The notes under the pieces are model-generated. The model searched no databases. It was not told the origin of the DNA and worked only from the letters and a program-made list of their open reading frames with translations. Shown here in pieces: positions 1 through 6,797 of a stretch of 7,046 nt of DNA. A program made the position numbers and the translations under genes. Source of the DNA: Bacteroidales bacterium (lineage in GTDB: Bacteria > Bacteroidota > Bacteroidia > Bacteroidales > F082); assembly GCA_020853175.1 (NCBI GenBank), contig JADYZK010000503.1, forward strand, positions 1 to 7,046, written 5' to 3'. The first letter of the stretch is position 1; every line of letters begins with the position of its first letter.

Positions 1-1820
1 CCCACCTTCACAAAGACATTTTTACCACTTTCAGGATCAATTCCCAATTTTCGTTCGCCCGAAAACTTTCCGGCATTTTCGGTGGTGTCTTTTATTTGTT
101 GATGAAAAGAAGTGTAAAAATCTTTGATCATTTGGTTCCAAACGGTGCGTCCTTCGGCAATTTCATCAAATTCTTTTTCAACGTTTGCCGTGAAGTTGTA
201 ATCAATGATATTTTCAAAATGCTGAACAAGAAACTTATTCACGAGTGTTCCAATATCGGTTGGGAAAAGTTTGGCCTTTTCTTGACCCGTATTTTCGGTT
301 TCTTTCTTTTCCTTGATTTGGTCGTTGACCATTTTGATGATTTGGAAGCTTCTTTTTTCGCCAGGGCGGTCTTCCTTCACCACATATTCTCTTTTCTGAA
401 TGGTTGAGATAGTAGGCGCAAAGGTTGACGGGCGACCAATGCCCAGCTCTTCCATTTTTTTCACTAGGCTGGCCTCAGTATATCGGGCGGCATGGCGGGC
501 AAAACGCTCAGTAGCCAACATTTCGGTCATTTGCAAGGGCAAACCTTTTGTTAATGGAGGCAACAAACCTTTGGTGACTTCTCCATTTTCATCATCGGTG
601 TCTTCGAGGTAAACTTTCAGGAAGCCCTCGAAAAGGATCACTTCGCCTTGGGCAACAAAAAGATGGTTGTTGGTCGAAATTTTGATATCAATGATGGTAC
701 GTTCCAGTTCAGCATCAGCCATTTGTGAGGCGATGGTACGTTTCCAAATGAGGTCGTACAATTTCTTTTCTTCGGCTGTTCCTGTTACGGTAGGTTGATC
801 GAGATAGGCCGGGCGAATGGCCTCGTGGGCTTCTTGCGCTCCTTTGGTTTTGGTGGCGTAACGGCGAGTTTTTACAAATTTAGCACCATAACGCTCGGTA
901 ATTTCATTTTTAGCCATTGTGAGTGCCAAATCGGAAAGGTTCACCGAATCGGTACGCATATAGGTGATTTTTCCCGATTCATAAAGGTGTTGCGCCACAC
1001 GCATGGTATTGGCTACCGAGAAACTCAGCTTACGACTGGCTTCTTGCTGCAGGGTGGAAGTGGTAAACGGTGGTGCGGGTGTTTTTTTGGCAGGTTTCTT
1101 TTCAACTTTTTCCACATGATAGTTGGCACCGATGCACGATTTCACAAAAGCAAGGGCTTTTTCGTGGGTGTCGAAACGTTCGGGCAGCTCGGCTTCAATC
1201 AAATGCTGTTGATCATTGATGGTGGCATTAAACTGAACCGTAACGCGGTAAGCCGACGAGCTTTGAAAATTGCGTATTTCTTCTTCTCTTTCCACGATCA
1301 AACGAACGGCTACCGACTGCACCCTTCCGGCCGAGAGCGCCGGTTTCACTTTTTTCCACAACAGGGGCGAAAGTTCGTAGCCCACCAAACGGTCGAGCAC
1401 ACGGCGGGCTTGCTGTGCAGCAACCAAATGGGTGTCAATCATGCGGGGGTTTTCTATGGCTTTGGTAATGGCCTGTTTGGTAATTTCATGGAAAACAATG
1501 CGCTTGGTTTTCTCTTCTTTCAAGTCGAGTGCCTTAAAAAGGTGCCATGAAATAGCTTCTCCTTCACGGTCTTCATCCGATGCCAACCAAACCATTTCGG
1601 CTGTTTTGGCCGCTTTTTTTAAATCGGAAACAAGTTTTTTCTTGTCGGGAGAAATTTCATATTGCGGCTCAAAACCGTTTTCTACATCAACACCAATTTG
1701 GGTTTTACTCAGATCCATCACATGTCCGTAGCTCGACTTGACAAGGAAATCCTTGCCCAAAAAACCTTCGATGGTTTTGGCTTTGGCGGGTGATTCAACA
1801 ATAACAAGGTTTTTCGACAT
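1..1820 (-). CDS. topA: DNA topoisomerase I (type IA), 5' part, truncated by window edge
   Basis: Type IA topoisomerase: it relaxes negative supercoils by cutting one strand through a 5'-phosphotyrosine intermediate. The frame is open from ATG at 1820 to the left edge (606 codons seen, no stop). The N-terminal TOPRIM domain has VESPAKAKT with Glu9 and the acidic triad SDEDREGE (Asp82, Asp84, Glu86). SAGRVQS lies at about 163-169. The active-site motif ITYMRTDS places the catalytic Tyr at 287 followed by Arg289. QEAHEAIRP (His332) and GIGRPSTFAPTIS (about 460-472) complete the core. The last visible residues, about 592-606 (LGIDPESGKNVFVKV), resemble the start of the C-terminal TOPRIM-like repeats of Bacteroidota TopA, so perhaps 150-250 residues are missing. 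The ATG is chosen because the protein starts MSKNLVIVESPAKAK, the usual family N terminus. No Shine-Dalgarno is evident. It lies 154 bp downstream of the Omp85-like gene on the same strand and probably has its own promoter. Confidence 0.97.
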   Translation of the reverse strand, partial: MSKNLVIVESPAKAKTIEGFLGKDFLVKSSYGHVMDLSKTQIGVDVENGFEPQYEISPDKKKLVSDLKKAAKTAEMVWLASDEDREGEAISWHLFKALDLKEEKTKRIVFHEITKQAITKAIENPRMIDTHLVAAQQARRVLDRLVGYELSPLLWKKVKPALSAGRVQSVAVRLIVEREEEIRNFQSSSAYRVTVQFNATINDQQHLIEAELPERFDTHEKALAFVKSCIGANYHVEKVEKKPAKKTPAPPFTTSTLQQEASRKLSFSVANTMRVAQHLYESGKITYMRTDSVNLSDLALTMAKNEITERYGAKFVKTRRYATKTKGAQEAHEAIRPAYLDQPTVTGTAEEKKLYDLIWKRTIASQMADAELERTIIDIKISTNNHLFVAQGEVILFEGFLKVYLEDTDDENGEVTKGLLPPLTKGLPLQMTEMLATERFARHAARYTEASLVKKMEELGIGRPSTFAPTISTIQKREYVVKEDRPGEKRSFQIIKMVNDQIKEKKETENTGQEKAKLFPTDIGTLVNKFLVQHFENIIDYNFTANVEKEFDEIAEGRTVWNQMIKDFYTSFHQQIKDTTENAGKFSGERKLGIDPESGKNVFVKV

Positions 1821-1870
1821 CAGGGGTAACTTTAGCTAATTGGAAATCATTTTTCAAGAAAAAAACCCTG

Positions 1871-1878
1871 CAAAAGTA
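1871..1878 (-). promoter_or_regulatory. Candidate Bacteroidota -7 promoter box for topA
   Basis: Read on the minus strand this is TACTTTTG, a perfect match to the Bacteroidota sigma-factor -7 consensus TAnnTTTG. It lies about 50 bases upstream of the topA ATG, which would leave a leader of roughly 45 bases. A minus-strand TTG occurs at 1894-1896, but the gap of 15 bases is shorter than the usual 17-23, so the -33 element is unconvincing. The same octamer occurs upstream of the histidine kinase gene. Confidence 0.45.
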
Positions 1879-1885
1879 GTACTTT
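1873..1885. repeat. Short palindrome AAAGTA-g-TACTTT overlapping the topA -7 box
   Basis: Two 6-base arms (1873-1878 and 1880-1885) are perfect inverted repeats around a single base. One arm is part of the candidate -7 box. This could be a small operator covering the promoter, but an AT-rich 6-base dyad can arise by chance. Confidence 0.25.
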
Positions 1886-1974
1886 AAATACACCAACCGA
1901 ACTTTTCCGTTTGTTTCTCGGTGCCATCTGCCATTGTAAAAACAGTAGAAAACAACAGTTCAACCCGTTTTTTC

Positions 1975-3321
1975 TTAGAATAAATAGTTCAATCCGATGT
2001 AGATGCCACCACCGCCATCGCGCTTATCGAACGGGCGACCATAGTCAAAAGCAACGATGAAATTCTCGTTTAGAACAACGCGCAAACCCATGCCAAAAGT
2101 GGTATGCAGACCCTCTTCGCCATCGAGAAAATAATTGCTTTGAAGCACCGAAAGCGGAATGTTGGCCTTGTTAAGCTCAACTTTCTGAAGCACCTGACCG
2201 GCATCCACAAAGGCATTCAATCCCAGGTACACGTTTTGTTTCCACACCTCTCCTTTGAGGAATTTCCAACGAAATTCGGCATTTCCAAAGGCAAAGCCAT
2301 CGCCCACAACCCTGTTGCGCATTACGCCGCGTAATGTTTTTGAGCCGCCAAGGCCATCGGTGTTGGAGGAGTTGCTGAACGAGTTGATCATGTAGGGCTG
2401 CATATAAAAAGGTACGTTTCCGCCCAGTGTGCCTTGGTAGTTGAGGCGGTAAACAAACGAAAGCACGTCTTTCACCAAAGTGAAATACTGGCGATGTGTA
2501 GCCGATATTTTGGCAAAACCGTAGTCGCCATTGCCCAGAAAGCCGGGTGCTGCAAATACCACCACTTCGCTCCAGATGCCTTTCATGGGATTGGGCTCAA
2601 AATCGCGCGAGTCGTAAACCAACCCTAATTTCAGGTAATTGGACCAGCCTCCGTTTTTTTCATCTTGGTCAATAATTCCCCATTCCACATACTTGTCGTA
2701 CAAGCCCGGAACATCGGGGAGCTTATCGGCTTCGTCTTTGCCTTTGTTCAATGATTCGATATCCACCGTAGCTATATCGTTATGCAAAATTCCAAAACCG
2801 GCCACCCAGCGCAGGTTAGCAAGGTTGAGCTTGCCTTGAAAATCGGTCATCAGTCGGAACATTTTCCGTTCGTGACGGTAAAACATCCGCGACACATAGT
2901 CAGGGCTTTGGTCGTCAGACCAGGCTTCGTTAAAAACACTTTCATAGCCGTTGAAGCCATAAAAATCGAGTGCTTTTTCGGTAAGAAAACTAATGTCGGA
3001 GGTTACTCTGATACCGGGGATTAGATGTTCAGAGTCGTAAAAAAATCGGTTGATGCCACTGCCTTTGGTGTAGCGCGACACTTCGCCATAAAGCGAATGA
3101 AGGTATTTCGGATAGGTAGAACCATCGCCATAATAAAAGAAGTTGACCAATGCACCGTATTGAAAACCCAAATCGGTGTCGAAAGAAACGGCAGGCAATG
3201 CGCCGAAGTTCCAGCCGGTTTTGATGCGTTTCGTTTCTGTTGAATCTGTATTCTGCGCTTGAAGCATCACGCCAAAAGCAAGCAGCAATAAAACGGTTAA
3301 AATGTTTCTTTTCAGGGTCAT
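1975..3321 (-). CDS. Omp85/BamA-family outer-membrane beta-barrel protein lacking POTRA domains
   Basis: A 448-residue protein predicted to sit in the outer membrane. Residues 1-22 form a signal peptide: a basic start (MTLKRN), a hydrophobic core and a likely cleavage near LQA|Q. The rest reads as amphipathic, aromatic-rich strands. Surface-antigen (Omp85, D15) hallmarks include LVYDSRDFEPNPMKGIW at about 234-250, GGSKTLRGVMRNRVVGDG at about 325-342 (equivalent to the L6-loop VRGF/Y motif, here LRGV), FVDAGQV at about 371-377, and a C-terminal GLNYLF ending in Phe, the typical barrel-insertion signal. There is no room for POTRA domains before the barrel. Full BamA proteins are about 800 residues, so this is a short accessory member and not BamA itself; its substrate is unknown. 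The frame extends upstream to a TTG at 3351, but ATG at 3321 is preferred because it gives a clean signal peptide. The gap to the upstream kinase gene is 143 bp. Confidence 0.85.
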   Translation of the reverse strand: MTLKRNILTVLLLLAFGVMLQAQNTDSTETKRIKTGWNFGALPAVSFDTDLGFQYGALVNFFYYGDGSTYPKYLHSLYGEVSRYTKGSGINRFFYDSEHLIPGIRVTSDISFLTEKALDFYGFNGYESVFNEAWSDDQSPDYVSRMFYRHERKMFRLMTDFQGKLNLANLRWVAGFGILHNDIATVDIESLNKGKDEADKLPDVPGLYDKYVEWGIIDQDEKNGGWSNYLKLGLVYDSRDFEPNPMKGIWSEVVVFAAPGFLGNGDYGFAKISATHRQYFTLVKDVLSFVYRLNYQGTLGGNVPFYMQPYMINSFSNSSNTDGLGGSKTLRGVMRNRVVGDGFAFGNAEFRWKFLKGEVWKQNVYLGLNAFVDAGQVLQKVELNKANIPLSVLQSNYFLDGEEGLHTTFGMGLRVVLNENFIVAFDYGRPFDKRDGGGGIYIGLNYLF

Positions 3322-3464
3322 AATGGTAATTTTTGGTGAACAAATAAACAAAATTTAAATGAAGCCACCTATTATTTTCTTTGTTACCATTTTATGGCGT
3401 GTATTTTGGGGCATTTCGTTCGTTTCTTCTTTCTTGAGGCAACGAACAACAGCCATTACACACC
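3322..3464. other. Intergenic region between hybrid kinase and Omp85-like gene
   Basis: A 143-bp spacer containing an inverted repeat, GTTCGTT (3418-3424) and AACGAAC (3441-3447), around a 16-base loop. No T-run follows on either strand, so it is a poor intrinsic terminator. The best -7-like match for the downstream gene is TTTATTTG (minus strand, 3341-3348), with one mismatch to TAnnTTTG and no spaced -33 TTG. A short lysine-rich frame on the minus strand has no supporting features. Confidence 0.3.
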
Positions 3465-5099
3465 TTATTTTGAAGGTAAAAAAGCCATAATGGTATCCAA
3501 CAGTTGTTGGCGTTCGATGGGTTTTGTGATGTAGGCGCTGCAACCGGCGTCTTTGGCTATTTGAATTTCAACATCTAAGGCATAAGCTGTTTGGGCGATG
3601 ACCGGCACCGTGGGCTTCATTTTTTTGATGATTTTCGTCACATCATAGCCATTGATGAGGGGCAGCCTGATGTCCATCAACACCAAATCAATTTCGTTTT
3701 GATGTTTTTCCATTAATTCAATGGCTTGTTCACCGTCTTTGGCCCAAATCAGATTCACTTTGCTCGACCGAAGCATGATCATCAAAAGGTTATAGTTGGT
3801 GCGCTCGTCTTCAACCACCAACAAGGTGTATTTCGACCAATTTTGGGTCATGGTTTTTGTTGAAGGTTTTGTTGTTCGCAACCCACTTTGCTGTATTAAA
3901 CCCGGTATCTCGAACTGAAAACGGGTGCCGAGGCCCAGCTCTGATTTCACTTCAATTGTTCCCTCGAGCAACTCTACCAAACCTTTTACAATGCTAAGGC
4001 CTAAGCCCGTTCCGCCATATTTTTTTGTTAAGCTGTAATCAATCTGCCTAAAACGTTTGAAGATGTTTTCAATCTGGTCATCGGCAATGCCATCGCCACT
4101 GTCTTCCACAAAAAAGACAACAGCATCGTCTTTTAGTGTGTAACCCATTGAAACATGGCCGCGTTGGGTAAACTTAAAGGCGTTGTTGAGCAGATTATTA
4201 AAAATTTGTTGCAGCCTCACGGCGTCGGTTTTCATGAAAATGATGTTGTTCTCGTTGGGAACAGAATAGATGAACTGAATGTGGGCCTTGTCTTTGCGGG
4301 AGCGCAAATTATCAAAAGCACGAAACACCGATTGCAACACGTCATTCAGCAGAAAAACACTTTTACGCAAGTCCATCTGGTCCGATTCAATTTTAGCGAT
4401 GTCAATGATGTCGTCAATTAAACGCAACAACACCTGGCTGCTGTCGGAAATTATTTCGGCATATTCTTCTCTTTCGTGAGTTGGCAAGCTGAGGTCTTTC
4501 ATAAATTCAGTGAAACCAATGATATGGTTCATGGGAGTGCGTATCTCATGCGACATATTGGCTAAAAAAGCGGTCTTCAATTTATCCGATTCCTCGGCTT
4601 TTTGCAAGGCTTTGATGAGTTCGTGTTCAGTAATTTTGCGCTTTGATACATCGCCAATGATGATAAGAAAACCTAATGCATCGGTAAAACGACTTTTAAT
4701 GACAAGTCCGCGACACCTGAAATAGGTTTCTTTATTACTGTCGGGATAAGGCAATTCAACATCAAAATTGATTTGATTATCAATCAGTTGATTGATTTTA
4801 TTTTGCAACTCAGTATCTTGAAAAGGCCCAAAGTATTTGATGTTTTGTTTGTCAACAATGTCGGCTGTTAGGATGTTAAACGTTCTGGCGAAAGCCGGGT
4901 TTGCAGCGGTAATGTAGCCATGCCTGTCGGTGTTTAAAATGGCCAACGGAATATTGTTGATGGTAAGGGCAAGACGATGCTCTACTTCCTTTTCCGACGA
5001 CTGACTCAACTCGTGAAGCTGAGTCTGAAGCTGGGAAATGGTTTCTTTTTGTTGCGCTATTTCATCGCGCAAAGCTTGTTCGGTTTTGTTATCTTTCAT
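3465..5099 (-). CDS. Soluble PAS-containing hybrid sensor histidine kinase with C-terminal receiver domain
   Basis: A 544-residue hybrid kinase: it autophosphorylates on His and passes phosphate to its own receiver Asp. Order of domains: coiled coil at about 5-42 (Glu/Gln-rich heptads); PAS at about 45-155 (ILNTDRHGYITAANPAFA); HisKA with FLANMSHEIRTPMNHIIGF, phosphoacceptor His184; HATPase_c with N box NNLLNNAFKFT (Asn306), G1 box DSGDG (333-337), F box FKRF and G2 box GGTGLGLSI (362-370); receiver from about 424 with acidic pair Glu430/Asp431, phosphoacceptor Asp476 in LVLMDIRLP, Thr504 and Lys526 (ITKP). All catalytic residues are present. No signal peptide or membrane segment is visible, so it should be cytoplasmic and sense an internal signal through PAS. 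It has no DNA-binding or Hpt domain and no adjacent response regulator, so its output partner is unknown. ATG at 5099 is preferred over an in-frame TTG at 5126, because the TTG overlaps a candidate -7 box. It diverges from ndh. Confidence 0.95.
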   Translation of the reverse strand: MKDNKTEQALRDEIAQQKETISQLQTQLHELSQSSEKEVEHRLALTINNIPLAILNTDRHGYITAANPAFARTFNILTADIVDKQNIKYFGPFQDTELQNKINQLIDNQINFDVELPYPDSNKETYFRCRGLVIKSRFTDALGFLIIIGDVSKRKITEHELIKALQKAEESDKLKTAFLANMSHEIRTPMNHIIGFTEFMKDLSLPTHEREEYAEIISDSSQVLLRLIDDIIDIAKIESDQMDLRKSVFLLNDVLQSVFRAFDNLRSRKDKAHIQFIYSVPNENNIIFMKTDAVRLQQIFNNLLNNAFKFTQRGHVSMGYTLKDDAVVFFVEDSGDGIADDQIENIFKRFRQIDYSLTKKYGGTGLGLSIVKGLVELLEGTIEVKSELGLGTRFQFEIPGLIQQSGLRTTKPSTKTMTQNWSKYTLLVVEDERTNYNLLMIMLRSSKVNLIWAKDGEQAIELMEKHQNEIDLVLMDIRLPLINGYDVTKIIKKMKPTVPVIAQTAYALDVEIQIAKDAGCSAYITKPIERQQLLDTIMAFLPSK

Positions 5100-5123
5100 A
5101 GATACAAATAAAAATGCAACCCT

Positions 5124-5131
5124 CAAAAGTA
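5124..5131 (-). promoter_or_regulatory. Candidate Bacteroidota -7 promoter box for the hybrid kinase
   Basis: On the minus strand this reads TACTTTTG, matching TAnnTTTG and identical to the octamer upstream of topA. It would start transcription some 15-20 bases before the kinase ATG at 5099. No TTG sits at the expected -33 distance; the nearest is about 30 bases away. The site overlaps the alternative TTG start at 5126, which argues that the TTG is not used. Confidence 0.45.
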
Positions 5132-5310
5132 AGTATTGTTATCTATCCATGTATAGACGAGCAAAAATTGTCGTAAAATAAATTTCAAGTGGTTTTTTTA
5201 TCCATTGCTGCATAAAAAAAATAAATCATAAAGTGTTCATGGATAAGGTTTTATCAAATTTGTTCTTTTCAATGTGAAGGGTTACTGCTAAGGAATTAAG
5301 GTATTTTAAT

Positions 5311-5415
5311 ATGCTTTTATCTTTTATGATTGTATTTTTGTGTTGCTTCTGTTGCAATTTGAAAAAAGAAGTTAACAGCGCTCATTTTGAAGCATTTGAT
5401 CGTTGGAACAGTTGA
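5311..5415 (+). CDS. Possible small ORF, hydrophobic Cys-rich 34-residue peptide (hypothetical)
   Basis: I do not recognise this as a known gene. An ATG at 5311 opens a 34-codon frame ending in TGA at 5413-5415. The product begins with a hydrophobic stretch (MLLSFMIVFL) followed by a Cys cluster (CCFCCN) and a charged tail (LKKE, then FDRWNS). AAGG at 5298-5301 lies 9 bases before the ATG. The arrangement resembles the start of a Bacteroidota lipoprotein (hydrophobic core then Cys-Asn), although there is no basic residue before the core. It could be a decayed lipoprotein gene, a membrane micropeptide, a leader peptide for ndh, or chance. Its stop codon touches the first base of the palindrome that follows. 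Confidence 0.2.
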   Translation: MLLSFMIVFLCCFCCNLKKEVNSAHFEAFDRWNS

Positions 5416-5434
5416 ACCAATGGTTCCATTGGTT
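5415..5434. promoter_or_regulatory. Near-perfect palindrome upstream of ndh: candidate operator or leader hairpin
   Basis: AACCAATGG (5415-5423) and CCATTGGTT (5426-5434) are perfect 9-base inverted repeats separated by TT. The dyad ends 52 bases before the ndh ATG. With only two bases between the arms it suits a dimeric DNA-binding protein better than a stable hairpin. No T-run follows, so it is not an intrinsic terminator. The regulator is unknown. Confidence 0.5.
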
Positions 5435-5486
5435 GTTATAAGATGAAGGTTTAAAGCAAGCATTGTTTGCAAAAAGAGCGTTAATC

Positions 5487-6797
5487 ATGGAGAAAAAAAA
5501 GAAAATAATTGTTGTTGGAGGCGGCTTTGCCGGCATACAATTGATCAGGTCATTGGAAAAAAGCGACTTTGATATTTTACTCATTGATAAGGTGAACCAC
5601 CATCAATTTCAGCCGCTTTTTTATCAGGTGGCCACTTCGCAGCTGGAGCCGTCCAGCATTTCGTTTCCGCTGAGAAAGGTCTTCAAGTCGAAATCGCATC
5701 TTCAAATTCGGTTGGCCGAAGTGCTTTCAGTTGACAGCGACCATAACACCCTTCAAACAACCATTGGTAGTTTCAACTACGATTTTTTGGTATTGGCCAT
5801 GGGCTGCACGACCAATTTTTTTGGCAACATGACCACCGCCCACAATGCTTTTACGCTCAAAACAACTTACGATGCCATCCGCATCCGCAATCATATTTTA
5901 CAAACGTTCGAGCGTATTATCTCGGCCAGCGAAGAGCAAAAAGAGGCTTTGCTCAATTTGGTAATCGTGGGAGGCGGCCCAACAGGTGTTGAACTTGCAG
6001 GTGCGTTTGCCGAAATCAAGAACAATATTTTGCCCCGAGATTATTCCGGTATTGATTTTTCGCATTTTAAAATCACTTTGATCGAAGGCAGTGCTGATGT
6101 CCTCAACAACATGAGCGACAATGCCAAACAAGCCGCAAAAAAGTATTTGCAGCGCATGGGGGTGAACCTGCTCACCGAAACAATCGTAAAAAATTACGAC
6201 GGAACCCTCTTGGAACTCAACAATGGTAAGACCATTCAAAGTAAAACCGTGATTTGGGCCGCGGGAGTTATAGCCAACACCATTGAAGGCTTGCCATCGC
6301 AGGCCATCACGAAAGGCAACCGCGTGAAGGTGAATCGCATCAATTTGATGGACGGCAGTACAAATATTTTTGCTGTCGGTGATGTTGCTTGGATGTCAAC
6401 GCCAAACTATCCCATTGGACATCCGCAAGTAGCCAATGTGGCAATTCATCAAGCTAAAAATTTGGGAAGGAACCTCCAAAGACTTCAAAAAAAACAAGCC
6501 ACAAAAGATTTCACCTATAGGGATCTCGGCTCAATGGCCACCGTAGGCAGAAACAAAGCCGTGGTTGATTTGCCTTTCCTCAAATTTAAAGGCTATCCTG
6601 CCTGGTTGGTGTGGATGTTTCTTCACCTGATGCTGATTTTAAGTGTACGCAACAAGCTGATTATTTTTATCAATTGGGCCTGGAATTATATTTCAAAAGA
6701 CACTTCGCTCCGACTGATTTTGACAGACAGCAAAGTGGCCATAAAACACGCACAAATGCATGGAGACCTTAAAAATGAAAACCCCACTACACCTTAA
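5487..6797 (+). CDS. ndh: Type II NADH:quinone oxidoreductase (NDH-2)
   Basis: A 436-residue single-subunit flavoprotein that oxidises NADH and reduces membrane quinone without pumping protons, on the cytoplasmic face of the inner membrane. Two Rossmann motifs are clear: FAD-binding IIVVGGGFAGIQL (GGGFAG at about 11-16) and NADH-binding VIVGGGPTGVELAGAFAEI (about 160-178, with Glu169). The family motif HHQFQPLFYQVAT lies at about 38-50, IWAAGV at about 256-261 and the second FAD contact IFAVGDVAW, with Asp299, at about 294-302. The C-terminal region (about 370-403) is rich in Trp and Leu and carries the conserved RN, typical of the membrane-binding end. Full length for the family. The quinone-site motif usually written AQxAxQ reads ANVAIH at 316-321. 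The ATG at 5487 is chosen over an in-frame TTG at 5463 because it places the glycine-rich loop at the usual distance; A-rich AAAAAGAG precedes it. Its stop overlaps that of the convergent gene. Confidence 0.95.
   Translation: MEKKKKIIVVGGGFAGIQLIRSLEKSDFDILLIDKVNHHQFQPLFYQVATSQLEPSSISFPLRKVFKSKSHLQIRLAEVLSVDSDHNTLQTTIGSFNYDFLVLAMGCTTNFFGNMTTAHNAFTLKTTYDAIRIRNHILQTFERIISASEEQKEALLNLVIVGGGPTGVELAGAFAEIKNNILPRDYSGIDFSHFKITLIEGSADVLNNMSDNAKQAAKKYLQRMGVNLLTETIVKNYDGTLLELNNGKTIQSKTVIWAAGVIANTIEGLPSQAITKGNRVKVNRINLMDGSTNIFAVGDVAWMSTPNYPIGHPQVANVAIHQAKNLGRNLQRLQKKQATKDFTYRDLGSMATVGRNKAVVDLPFLKFKGYPAWLVWMFLHLMLILSVRNKLIIFINWAWNYISKDTSLRLILTDSKVAIKHAQMHGDLKNENPTTP

Larger units (their letters stand above)
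5100..5486. other. 387-bp divergent intergenic region between kinase and ndh
   Basis: AT-rich spacer that must carry the promoters of both flanking genes. The heptamer TATCCAT occurs at 5144-5150 and 5199-5205 and inverted at 5239-5245; the last two extend to an 8-base inverted pair (TTATCCAT/ATGGATAA) around a 33-base loop. A 9-base-arm palindrome lies at 5415-5434. Plus-strand -7-like matches for ndh are TATTTTTG at 5333-5340 (perfect to TAnnTTTG but without a spaced TTG) and TCATTTTG at 5382-5389 (one mismatch, with TTTG at 5358-5361 and a 20-base gap). Neither is decisive. A possible 34-codon ORF occupies 5311-5415. No tRNA or obvious riboswitch is seen. Confidence 0.5.

Noticed and set aside
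795..1550. 251-codon open frame on the plus strand
   Set aside because: It lies antisense inside topA, whose minus-strand product has all family motifs across the same span. The plus-strand translation shows no recognisable domain; it is a shadow frame.
1821..1974. Terminator or small RNA between the Omp85-like gene and topA
   Set aside because: Only short direct repeats are visible; no GC-rich stem followed by a T-run was found.
3418..3447. Inverted repeat GTTCGTT/AACGAAC as a terminator for the kinase gene
   Set aside because: Only 7 base pairs, a 16-base loop and no T-run on either strand, so it does not meet the pattern of an intrinsic terminator.
3355..3543. 62-codon minus-strand frame between the kinase and the Omp85-like gene
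   Set aside because: It overlaps the kinase C terminus in another frame, is basic and low in complexity, and has no ribosome-binding signal or recognisable motif.
5463..5489. Longer N termini from in-frame TTG codons (ndh at 5463; also kinase at 5126 and Omp85-like at 3351)
   Set aside because: In each case an ATG shortly downstream gives the expected family N terminus (glycine-rich loop distance, coiled-coil start, signal peptide) and the extra residues match nothing.
5372..5584. 70-codon minus-strand frame spanning the ndh start
   Set aside because: It runs through the palindrome and antisense to the ndh FAD-binding loop; the translation is low-complexity (a Phe run opposite the Lys-rich ndh start). 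Shadow frame.
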